The notes beneath the pieces were generated by a model. That model made no database searches. It was not told the origin of the DNA and saw nothing but the letters and a program-made list of their open reading frames with translations. From the NCBI GenBank assembly GCA_002371295.1, contig DFGZ01000048.1, positions 1 through 12,659 of the forward strand: DNA of 12,659 bases. Reading direction: 5' to 3'. The position numbers and the translations under genes were made by a program. Source of the DNA: Oribacterium sp. UBA3737 (GTDB lineage Bacteria > Bacillota_A > Clostridia > Lachnospirales > Lachnospiraceae). Below are positions 6,947 to 12,659 of the stretch, piece by piece (the stretch's first letter is position 1; each line of letters starts with the position of its first letter).

Positions 6947-8248
6947 TCAGCCGAAAAGCTTGCTGAAGTTTCCTAGTGAAGTGATACCCACATAAGCTGA
7001 GATGATAACTACGAGGATACCAAGAACAAGCAGCACTGTCGGATGCTTGTAGTCGGCTCCCATGATGGACTTCTTCTGTGAAGCCACCAGTGAAATACCG
7101 AGAGATATAGGAAGAATAAGTCCGTTTACAGCTCCTGCGATGATAAGAAGTGCTGCCGGTGAACCGGAAATGATCATAACCAGTGTTGAAACGGCGATGA
7201 ATCCTATAACCCAAAGGTTCTCATGATCTGCTATCTTCTTGCTGAATGTTTTAAGGAAAGAAACTGATGTGTAAGCTGCACCTATAACCGATGTTACCGC
7301 TGCACAAAGAAGAACCATTCCTGCAAATCTGTATCCGAGCTCTCCTGCGCCCTGTCTGAAAGCCGAAGCTGCAGGGTTTCCGCTGTCAAGAGTCGCGCCC
7401 TTTGCAACTACACCGAGAACCGCAAGGAAAAGGAAAACTCTTACGAGGGCCGCGATGAGGATACCTGTAACCGAGCTCTTGGTCACTTCCTTCATCTTGC
7501 TCTCACCTGTCATACCTGCGTCAATAAGTCTGTGAGCACCTGAGAATGTGATGTATCCGCCTACTGTTCCGCCAAGGAGTGTCAGAATAGCCGGGAACAA
7601 TGCTGCATAGCCTGTATCAGGAAGCACAGTATTCTTCACAGCATCGCCTACAGGTGGATTTACGATGAGGATAACGATGAAGATGACAGCGATCATGATG
7701 CCGCCGAGAATCTTAACGAGTGTATCCATAACTCCCTTTGCATTCTTGGAAAGGAATACCGCGATGGCGATGGCACCTGTAAGGACATAGCCGATTGTTG
7801 TAGGAATGCCCAAAAGTGTATTGAATCCGAGAGCTCCTCCGCCAACATTACCGATATTGAATACCAGACCTCCGAGAACTATAAGTGCGGAAAGGAAATA
7901 TCCAAGACCCGGAAGAACCTTATTGGCGATATCCTGTCCTCTCAGCCCTGTGGCACAGAGAACTCTCCATATATTGAGCTGAGCGATGGCTGCCAGAAGG
8001 ACTGATGCCAGAATAACGAATCCGAAGCTTGCCTGATGCTGACCTGTAAAAGATGAGGTCTGTGTCAGAAATCCCGGGCCGATAGCACTGGTCGCCATGA
8101 GAAATGCCGCTCCAAGCAAAGCTCCGCTTCCGCTCTTTTTAGTGTTCACCTTTACGTCTTCCTTGACACCCTGGGCAGAATCACCTGCAACAACTGCCTG
8201 ATCGCCATAATTAAGGACTTGATTAAAGACTTGATTATCCTGTTTCAC
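6947..8248 (-). CDS. NRAMP-fold transporter (YcsG-like) with non-canonical substrate site
   Basis: A 433-residue integral membrane protein with about 11 hydrophobic segments (roughly 43-64, 75-95, 115-138, 152-167, 180-197, 215-236, 261-282, 308-332, 345-361, 364-389, 403-425) after a hydrophilic N-terminal stretch of about 40 residues. Arrangement and local sequence are NRAMP-like, but the metal-binding DPGN of the first segment reads GPGF (57-60), and the MPH of the sixth reads GAH (237-239), so the Asp, Asn and Met ligands are missing and only His239 remains. It therefore probably does not carry Mn2+ or Fe2+. In Bacillus the related ycsG sits beside ycsF/kipI/kipA (pxp) genes; the same neighbourhood here suggests uptake of 5-oxoproline or a related compound (inference). 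The start is GTG, nine bases after GGGGG within AGGAGAAGGGGG. No U-tailed terminator follows it. Confidence 0.85.
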   Translation of the reverse strand: MKQDNQVFNQVLNYGDQAVVAGDSAQGVKEDVKVNTKKSGSGALLGAAFLMATSAIGPGFLTQTSSFTGQHQASFGFVILASVLLAAIAQLNIWRVLCATGLRGQDIANKVLPGLGYFLSALIVLGGLVFNIGNVGGGALGFNTLLGIPTTIGYVLTGAIAIAVFLSKNAKGVMDTLVKILGGIMIAVIFIVILIVNPPVGDAVKNTVLPDTGYAALFPAILTLLGGTVGGYITFSGAHRLIDAGMTGESKMKEVTKSSVTGILIAALVRVFLFLAVLGVVAKGATLDSGNPAASAFRQGAGELGYRFAGMVLLCAAVTSVIGAAYTSVSFLKTFSKKIADHENLWVIGFIAVSTLVMIISGSPAALLIIAGAVNGLILPISLGISLVASQKKSIMGADYKHPTVLLVLGILVVIISAYVGITSLGNFSKLFG

Positions 8249-8307
8249 TTCGATTTACCCCCTTCTCCTGGTTATATCTCTTCAAATCATTTTTGAATCA
8301 TAGTTAT

Positions 8308-8336
8308 ATGATAAGTTCAAACCCTTGTAAAATCAA
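8308..8336 (-). promoter_or_regulatory. Promoter of the NRAMP-like transporter
   Basis: TTGATT (8331-8336), a 17-base spacer and TATCAT (8308-8313, five of six -10 bases). Directly upstream on the minus strand is a run of A and T (8341-8371) that looks like an UP element. Initiation near 8301 gives a leader of about 50 bases. Confidence 0.65.
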
Positions 8337-8383
8337 CCTGTTTTTTATTATTTTTTTATTTTTATTAATAATCCGGCACAACA

Positions 8384-8421
8384 AATTATAACAGACATGC
8401 AATTTCATGTCTGTTATAATT
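8384..8421. promoter_or_regulatory. 38-bp perfect inverted repeat, candidate operator with symmetric promoter
   Basis: Arms 8384-8399 and 8406-8421 are exactly complementary over 16 bp around a 6-base centre. On the minus strand the repeat holds CAGACA (8408-8413), a 17-base spacer and TATAAT (8385-8390) with an extended TG; by symmetry the plus strand holds the same (CAGACA 8392-8397, TATAAT 8415-8420). No T-tract follows on either side, so it does not look like a terminator. A dimeric regulator binding here could control the transporter gene; no regulator gene is in the window. Confidence 0.6.
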
Positions 8422-8495
8422 ATAGGTATTTCTTCTCATAATCATAGGTAATTCCTATCGCTTTTTCATGTAGTCTTTCTTTCTGTCAACCTCCT

Positions 8496-8516
8496 CCCGG
8501 GGGTTTAAACCCCGGG
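8496..8516. repeat. GC-rich palindromic hairpin around GTTTAAAC
   Basis: CCCGGGG (8496-8502) and CCCCGGG (8510-8516) flank TTTAAA, which is itself part of a nested GGGGTTTAAACCCC palindrome. On the minus strand it is followed by AGGAGG but by no open reading frame of useful length. It lies just after the terminator of the upstream gene. Function unknown. Confidence 0.55.
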
Positions 8517-8522
8517 TCCTGG

Positions 8523-8575
8523 CAAAACAAAAAAAGAGACTCCAACCGCAGATTATTCATCCGCCGTTGGAGTCT
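8523..8575 (-). terminator. Intrinsic terminator for the ketopantoate reductase-like transcript
   Basis: Ten-bp perfect arms AGACTCCAAC/GTTGGAGTCT (8566-8575 and 8537-8546) with a partly paired inner loop, followed on the minus strand by C, seven T, G and four T. It ends the transcript that comes from the gene at 8780-9727 through the structured block. Confidence 0.9.
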
Positions 8576-8600
8576 ACTGTAACAATATGTTTTATATGAT

Positions 8601-8755
8601 ATAAGTGTCATAAGTCTTCCTCCACTTGTGCTTGCACAAAAGTGGAGGATAGACTTCATGACACGCCCCACATGGAGCACGAAAGGACGATTTATCGGCC
8701 TGAGAGTGCGGAATGTGGGAGGAACGCGAGAGCGCATAGCGCGAAGCGGTCCCAT
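8601..8755 (-). ncRNA. Highly structured RNA or palindromic repeat element, class unknown
   Basis: Three structures follow each other. 8606-8663 is a long hairpin: arms of 6, 6 and 10 bp separated by single-base bulges on one side, topped by GTGC/GCAC, about 26 pairs in all. 8667-8719 is closed by seven pairs (CCCACAT with ATGTGGG), then GCAC/GTGC, then a CGAT/ATCG stem flanked by GG/CC. 8721-8752 is a GC-rich hairpin with GGA/TCC, CGC/GCG and GCGC/GCGC stems. The block lies between the stop of the reductase gene and a strong terminator, so it would be transcribed on the minus strand as a 3' untranslated region or as the source of a small RNA. It could equally be a repetitive palindromic element. 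I do not recognise a known RNA family. Confidence 0.45.
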
Positions 8756-8779
8756 ATCGACTTTTTACACTAACACCGC

Positions 8780-9727
8780 TTATTTTGTATATGCATCAAT
8801 CATTTCCGAGAGCTCTTTATAGTATTTTACGGAATACGGCACATCAATCCCGTACTCTTCACCCTTTCGGATCACAGCCCCGAGAAAAGCATCCAGTTCC
8901 GCAGGTCTTTTGGCTTCCACATCCCTCTTCAAGGAAGATGTCGCTTCATCCTTCTGATTATCCATACAATATCTGAATTTCTTTTCTGCTGTTCCTTCCG
9001 GAATATTCACTCCCTCTCTGAGTCCGACCGATTCCGCCTCTTTCATAAGCTCATGAAAATCTCTTGTCCAAGTCTCATTTCTGCGGACGCCTCCGGTATT
9101 GGTGAGATATCTCGCAGTGATAACATTGAAACCACAGTTAAGTATGAACTTCTGCCATATCTCAGACATGATGTCTTCACTGTATCTTGCGTCAAATCCC
9201 ACTGTTTTAAACAGCTCATATACCTTTTCAGCAGCCTTTTCATGACGTTCATCTTTTATTTTGGAGCCTATGAACATATGAGTGTAGGGCCCTGACTGCA
9301 GTACAGAATGATCGGAATCCTTAGCCGTTATGGTGTAGATAAGAGAATCTATACATATTGCCTCCGGAAACTTTTCACGCACCCGGTCCCCCGGCTCAAC
9401 TCCGTTCATTACCGGCATAACTATGGTTTCAGGTCCTATGCAGGGCCTCAGCTGTTCGCACAGTTCATCCAGGGAATAGTTCTTGCAGCATATCAGCACC
9501 AGATCCTGAACAGGTATGTCCTCTCCCTTTTCCGCAACAGCCGCCGGATTCATAACACTGTTTCCGTAAAAATCGCTCTCCATGGTGAGCCCCTTTTCTC
9601 TCAATGCCTTTGCATGGTCGCCCCGCGCAATGAGGGTGATATGATCTTCATATTTTCTTCCAAGCATGGCGGCAAGCAATCCTCCGATAGCTCCGACTCC
9701 TGCAATTACAATCTTAAGCTCTCCCAT
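8780..9727 (-). CDS. Ketopantoate reductase family protein (2-dehydropantoate 2-reductase-like)
   Basis: The 315-residue protein has the two-domain ApbA/PanE layout. An N-terminal Rossmann fold shows IAGVGAIGG (8-16) with the GxGxxG NAD(P) site and LIARGDHAKALREKGL (32-47). VMNGVEP (106-112) supplies the conserved Asn. The helical C-terminal domain has SEIWQKFILNCGFN (188-201), whose Lys193 matches the catalytic lysine, and SSLKRDVEAKRPAELDAF (264-281) with the Ser and Glu that hold substrate. PanE reduces 2-dehydropantoate to pantoate for coenzyme A synthesis; many paralogues of this family reduce other 2-keto acids, and no pantothenate gene is adjacent, so I leave the symbol blank. The ATG has GAGGTG five bases upstream. 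A weak promoter (TTGCAG, 18 bases, TAGAAT) lies about 20-50 bases before the start. The transcript ends at the terminator at 8523-8575. Confidence 0.9.
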   Translation of the reverse strand: MGELKIVIAGVGAIGGLLAAMLGRKYEDHITLIARGDHAKALREKGLTMESDFYGNSVMNPAAVAEKGEDIPVQDLVLICCKNYSLDELCEQLRPCIGPETIVMPVMNGVEPGDRVREKFPEAICIDSLIYTITAKDSDHSVLQSGPYTHMFIGSKIKDERHEKAAEKVYELFKTVGFDARYSEDIMSEIWQKFILNCGFNVITARYLTNTGGVRRNETWTRDFHELMKEAESVGLREGVNIPEGTAEKKFRYCMDNQKDEATSSLKRDVEAKRPAELDAFLGAVIRKGEEYGIDVPYSVKYYKELSEMIDAYTK

Positions 9728-9798
9728 AACCTCACCTCTCCAATTCTAATGACTGTTATTTAAAATCTGCAATTAATTGATGAAATTTTATACTTTCT

Positions 9799-9876
9799 TT
9801 ATTTGACTTTCACTGATTTCAGATTAAAATCATAGACAGTAGGATCTAACTTGTAGACAAATCCCCCTTTGTCCAT
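9799..9876 (-). CDS. Possible small protein of 25 residues
   Basis: An intact frame ATG to TAA encodes MDKGGFVYKLDPTVYDFNLK and ends SVKVK. AAGGA overlapping the stop of the upstream dehydrogenase gene lies about nine bases before the ATG. It sits between the dehydrogenase and the reductase gene on the same strand. The frame is short enough to be chance, and I recognise no family. It may be a small protein or a remnant of the C terminus of a lost gene. Confidence 0.25.
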   Translation of the reverse strand: MDKGGFVYKLDPTVYDFNLKSVKVK

Positions 9877-9887
9877 GGGCTGGATCC

Positions 9888-10622
9888 TTACTTTTTTATC
9901 TGCGGCTTCTTTTTTATCCGATGAAGCTGCGGTCTTACAACTATCTCAGGCACACAGGTTCCTTCTCTTGCACTCAGTGCATATTCCACAGCATCAGCCA
10001 CATCCTCAGGTGTCAGATGGGCATCCATGGCATCATCAGCTTCAAAATCAGCATTTCGGTAAAGCAAGGTATCCGTCATATCAGGAAGAACAGAAGTAAC
10101 CCCTACCCCGTATTTTCTGGCCTCATCAAAGAGACTCCTTCCGAAGCTCATGAGCCCTGCTTTAGTCGCTCCGTATGCTGCTCCATGAGGATTGCTGGAT
10201 ATAGCAGTTACAGACGATATGTTTATAATGTTGCCCTTATTCTCCTTAAGGATTCTGAGCATCTGCTGGGTGATGATCATAGGAATCTCAAGATTCACCC
10301 TGACCATCTCCTGTATCTTTTCCGGATTAAGTTCCTCATGAAGTCCATAGTAAGCCGCACCCGCATTGTTCACCAGGACCTTCAGTTCCGTATCCGGAAC
10401 CCTGACTATCTTTTTTAGGACAGAAAGCAGCTCCCCTGTTTGTCTCAGGTCGCAGACAACAGCATGAAATCCGCTTCTTTCTTCATCGTCAAAGCTCCTG
10501 CCTATGCCGTACACCTCATATCCCATTTCAGTAAGTCTTGAGGCCACAGCTTTTCCTATACCGGATGAAGCCCCTGTCACGATCGCAGTTTTCTTTTTAA
10601 CTCTTTCAATCATACTATACAC
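9888..10622 (-). CDS. Short-chain dehydrogenase/reductase (SDR), classical type
   Basis: A 244-residue cytoplasmic NAD(P)-dependent oxidoreductase. The cofactor motif TGASSGIG is at 16-23, NNAG at 85-88, and the catalytic tetrad is N110, S137, Y150 and K154 (YGATK). After the catalytic part the usual PG turn reads PDMTDT (180-185). The C terminus VVRPQLHRIKKK is basic and resembles YdfG/YoxD-like members that act on 3-hydroxy acids or small aldehydes and ketones, but the substrate cannot be read from the sequence. The start is GTG at 10622, supported by AAGGA five bases upstream; an ATG three codons later would have a 14-base spacing. It stands 101 bases after the SPL-like gene, with no good terminator between, and about 160 bases before the reductase gene. 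Confidence 0.9.
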   Translation of the reverse strand: MYSMIERVKKKTAIVTGASSGIGKAVASRLTEMGYEVYGIGRSFDDEERSGFHAVVCDLRQTGELLSVLKKIVRVPDTELKVLVNNAGAAYYGLHEELNPEKIQEMVRVNLEIPMIITQQMLRILKENKGNIINISSVTAISSNPHGAAYGATKAGLMSFGRSLFDEARKYGVGVTSVLPDMTDTLLYRNADFEADDAMDAHLTPEDVADAVEYALSAREGTCVPEIVVRPQLHRIKKKPQIKK

Positions 10623-10723
10623 GAATTTCCTTCATATAATTCATACCAATTTTCACATATCAACTATACCGTGAGCTTTATGCCAGGTTCCGGATTACCT
10701 GAATCAGACTCCATAGAATAACT

Positions 10724-11773
10724 CTACCTGTCCTGCTCTTCCCAGCGGAATATCCTATCTTCCGGTACAAATTCCCTGAGACGGGCCACCATCCAGTTTT
10801 CCATTTCATCTGTCAGCTTCTCGCTATAGTGATACACTCCATGATCATTCTTATAGGGATATTGGACAACAGCACTGCAGGGCATATTCCGCCTCATCGA
10901 CTTGAGATAATCCTCCGACAGTCTGAAGCTTCCCACACTGACATCATGTATCCTGTCCATAGGGATCTCCGAAGTTATCCTGTCCATCATTTTTCCGTAC
11001 TCCGTCTTCCAGTCAGGACAATAGATCATGGGGTCAAAGCACAGTCTCACAGTAAATCCAAGCTCTATGGCCCTTTTTATGCTTTCGATCCTTCCGGTAA
11101 AGCTTCCTGTCCTGTGTTCATAGTGCTCCACAATATAATCCGGTGAAACAGTAAAAGCGAAAATAGTCCCGGAACCGGCGGCTCCTTTTCCGGAAATGCC
11201 TCCAAAGTCAATGTTTCCCGCCTTTGTCCTCACCTCTATGGTCAGATCCGGATGCGCCCCGGTAAATTCAATCCACTCTTTCACGTATCCAGTAAGCGCC
11301 TCTACTGCCAGAAGATCCGTATCATAAGAAACGCAAAGGTACACGGGATGTTCATTAAGAAGCTTCTCCACTTCATTGAAGATATCCTGAAGGTTCAGGA
11401 AGATCACCATATTTCCGGAAGGATACATGCCCTTAAGGTAACAGTACTCGCAGTCAAAAAGGCAGTTCATCATGCATGAGGTGTAGTAAAAATGCTTATG
11501 CCCCATATTCTGGCACACCTCCGCTCCCGGATAGACCAGATTACCCTGCTTGACCGCAAGTATCAGTGCCTGGGAGCCATGCTGCTTGACATAGTTCTGC
11601 CTGTGTCTGTTGAACACATCCTTATAATGCTCTATTTTTATTTTCACAGCATTGGGAAAATGTCTTACTATCTCCTCAGCCTTCTTCCTGTACAGAGGGT
11701 CATTAAGAACCTTTTCCTCGATATATATATGTGAAAAGGGCCTATTCTGAAATGATGTTTCTGACAAGCTCAA
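10724..11773 (-). CDS. Spore photoproduct lyase family radical SAM protein
   Basis: A 349-residue radical SAM enzyme. The 4Fe-4S motif C104-x3-C108-x2-C111 (CLFDCEYC) is followed by YLKG, and Tyr110 and Tyr112 match Tyr97 and Tyr99 of Bacillus SplB. Other SPL-like parts are IFLNLQDIFNEVEKLL (124-139), DTDLLAVEALT (151-161), FAFTVSPDYIVEHYEHRTGS (206-225) with the following R228, and LCFDPMIYCPDW (244-255). True SPL repairs 5-thyminyl-5,6-dihydrothymine in spore DNA. Here the residue aligned with the hydrogen-donating Cys141 is Tyr150 (sequence VSYDTD where Bacillus has ASCTSD), so repair activity is doubtful. The start is TTG; AAGG is three bases before the TTG at 11773 and nine before an in-frame TTG at 11767, so the shorter start is equally possible. 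The gene overlaps the nucleosidase upstream by 32 bases (26 with the shorter start), indicating one operon. Confidence 0.85.
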   Translation of the reverse strand: MSLSETSFQNRPFSHIYIEEKVLNDPLYRKKAEEIVRHFPNAVKIKIEHYKDVFNRHRQNYVKQHGSQALILAVKQGNLVYPGAEVCQNMGHKHFYYTSCMMNCLFDCEYCYLKGMYPSGNMVIFLNLQDIFNEVEKLLNEHPVYLCVSYDTDLLAVEALTGYVKEWIEFTGAHPDLTIEVRTKAGNIDFGGISGKGAAGSGTIFAFTVSPDYIVEHYEHRTGSFTGRIESIKRAIELGFTVRLCFDPMIYCPDWKTEYGKMMDRITSEIPMDRIHDVSVGSFRLSEDYLKSMRRNMPCSAVVQYPYKNDHGVYHYSEKLTDEMENWMVARLREFVPEDRIFRWEEQDR

Positions 11774-12659
11774 GCACCTTCTTTCCGTTTCGTTTATCTA
11801 TAGTCGGAAGCACGCCATCCTCATAGAGTTTTTCCACCGTCGGTCTCCAGTTTATGCCGCTGAGAGACGCATATTTAACATACTGTGTGAACTGATCCTG
11901 CATTACCCTTGAAAAATGTGCATCCGCGATGACTTTTTCCACAAATCCCGCCTCGTTATCCCCGGGAAATTCCATTATCTTCCCATCTTTCTCTGAAATC
12001 TCACGGAGTTTTTCCACATAATCAAGAATTCGGTCCACATTCTGTTCAACAGATTCAGCCACGCAGGAAACAAGTTCCTTCACGTCGGAAACATTATCCG
12101 AAACGCCCCTGTCGGTGACCACACGAAGAAAACTCATCTGGTGAGGGCCCATGTAAAAAGCCCCCGCCTGATATACCGCCGAAGCCTCCATCTCATAAAG
12201 ATCATAGCCTTCTGCGGCCACATCCATAAATGCCGCCGCCCTTTCGGTGAGCACTGAGCTTCCTGTTACAGCAGATGCCTCAGGAAGGGAAGTCTCAATG
12301 AGCATATCGGGATAGAAGCATCTGTCGGCATTCTGATCCAGCAGCTTGTTAAGAAGGAACATAGTACCCGCAGAAACATTCTGTCCATGCAGGGCCGCTG
12401 CGGTTCCGAAAGACAGGAGCTGATCCGCGTATCCGGCTTCATACTCTGTAAGCACGGAAGATACCGCTGCCGCTGCATTGACAGGTCCCACCCCCGTGAT
12501 AGTAAGCACCATTTCGGGTCTTACCCTTTTTTCAGAGGAGGATCTCTTTTCCATGCCATCGCTCCCTGCAATCAATTTTATATATTCCTCCGGCACAAAC
12601 TGCTGGAATATGTTTCTGTCCGTTCGTTTTTTGAGTCCGAACATCTTTATAAGAGGCTT
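11742..12659 (-). CDS. Nucleoside phosphorylase / MTA-SAH nucleosidase family protein, 5' end cut by the window
   Basis: The frame stays open to the window edge: five codons (KPLIK) precede the first in-window ATG at 12644, and homologues of this family start with a strand ending in an E-A-x-PLI-type segment, so the true start lies just outside. Numbered from that ATG, ITGVGPVNAAAAVSSVL (49-65) and SFGTAA (78-83) match the fold's phosphate/nucleoside site, EMEASAV (151-157) the ribose-binding VEMEA motif, and RVVTD (174-178) carries the catalytic Asp of MTA/SAH nucleosidases. A segment of about 85 residues (215-300) follows the catalytic domain, beyond the usual 230-residue length. Likely reaction: N-glycosidic cleavage of a purine nucleoside such as MTA, SAH or 5'-deoxyadenosine. 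Its stop codon lies inside the start region of the SPL-like gene, which suggests the two act together. Confidence 0.85.
   Translation of the reverse strand, partial: KPLIKMFGLKKRTDRNIFQQFVPEEYIKLIAGSDGMEKRSSSEKRVRPEMVLTITGVGPVNAAAAVSSVLTEYEAGYADQLLSFGTAAALHGQNVSAGTMFLLNKLLDQNADRCFYPDMLIETSLPEASAVTGSSVLTERAAAFMDVAAEGYDLYEMEASAVYQAGAFYMGPHQMSFLRVVTDRGVSDNVSDVKELVSCVAESVEQNVDRILDYVEKLREISEKDGKIMEFPGDNEAGFVEKVIADAHFSRVMQDQFTQYVKYASLSGINWRPTVEKLYEDGVLPTIDKRNGKKVLELVRNIISE

Larger units (their letters stand above)
8249..8779 (-). other. 531-base intergenic region between transporter and ketopantoate reductase-like gene
   Basis: No credible gene is present. From high to low coordinate it holds: a structured block (8601-8755), an intrinsic terminator (8523-8575), a GC-rich palindromic hairpin (8496-8516), a 38-bp perfect inverted repeat (8384-8421), an A/T tract (8341-8371) and the transporter promoter (8308-8336). 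These parts are listed separately. Confidence 0.8.

Noticed and set aside
8384..8421. Inverted repeat considered as an MntR/DtxR or LexA box
   Set aside because: The arms do not resemble those consensus sites, and the 6-base centre and 16-bp arms are larger than either.
8385..8453. Small minus-strand frame (start near 8447-8453) with AGGA upstream, ending in the inverted repeat, considered as a leader peptide
   Set aside because: It is under 20 codons, ends in the palindrome by chance of its TATAAT, and no attenuator hairpin with a T-tract follows it.
8486..8755. 89-codon minus-strand frame across the intergenic region
   Set aside because: It runs through three hairpin structures, the intrinsic terminator and the GC-rich palindrome, has no ribosome site, and its protein has low-complexity, non-family character. 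The base-pairing explains the sequence better than coding.

Overview
All twelve protein genes lie on the minus strand, so transcription runs from high to low coordinates. Gene content (5-oxoprolinase operon with AccB/AccC, an SPL-family radical SAM enzyme, a clostridial-type FMN oxidoreductase), AT-rich spacers, strong AGGAG-type ribosome sites and classical hairpin-plus-T-tract terminators suggest a Bacillota genome, class Clostridia, most likely Lachnospiraceae. No 16S rRNA or other marker is present, so the family assignment is inference.

Right end (12659 to 10724): a nucleoside phosphorylase/nucleosidase gene, cut by the window edge at its 5' end, overlaps the next gene, a spore photoproduct lyase-like radical SAM protein. 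The latter keeps the CX3CX2C cluster motif and both tyrosines next to it, but appears to lack the cysteine that donates hydrogen in true SPL.

Middle right (10622 to 8780): a short-chain dehydrogenase, a possible 25-codon ORF, and a ketopantoate reductase-family gene. Behind the reductase lies about 255 bases with no credible gene but dense secondary structure, ending in a strong intrinsic terminator.

Centre (8421 to 2276): a transporter and enzyme cluster. A 38-bp perfect inverted repeat and a good sigma-A-type promoter precede an NRAMP-fold transporter that has lost most metal ligands of that family. After a 278-base spacer with several hairpins come pxpB, pxpC, accB, accC and pxpA, tightly packed or overlapping. 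PxpA, PxpB and PxpC are the three subunits of the prokaryotic ATP-dependent 5-oxoprolinase (5-oxoproline to glutamate). The insertion of a biotin carboxylase and a biotin carrier gives the set of parts found fused in urea carboxylase, plus PxpA. A reasonable reading is uptake and opening of 5-oxoproline or a related cyclic amide, possibly with biotin-dependent carboxylation.

Left end (2184 to 43): an unrecognised 288-residue protein followed by a strong terminator, then an FMN-dependent oxidoreductase of the nitronate monooxygenase/FabK type with a C-terminal four-cysteine motif.

No CRISPR array, tRNA, rRNA, insertion sequence or phage gene was seen. The points most worth checking are the 5-oxoprolinase plus biotin carboxylase operon, its structured leader, the non-canonical NRAMP protein, the structured block at 8601-8755, and the cysteine-less SPL-like enzyme paired with a nucleosidase.
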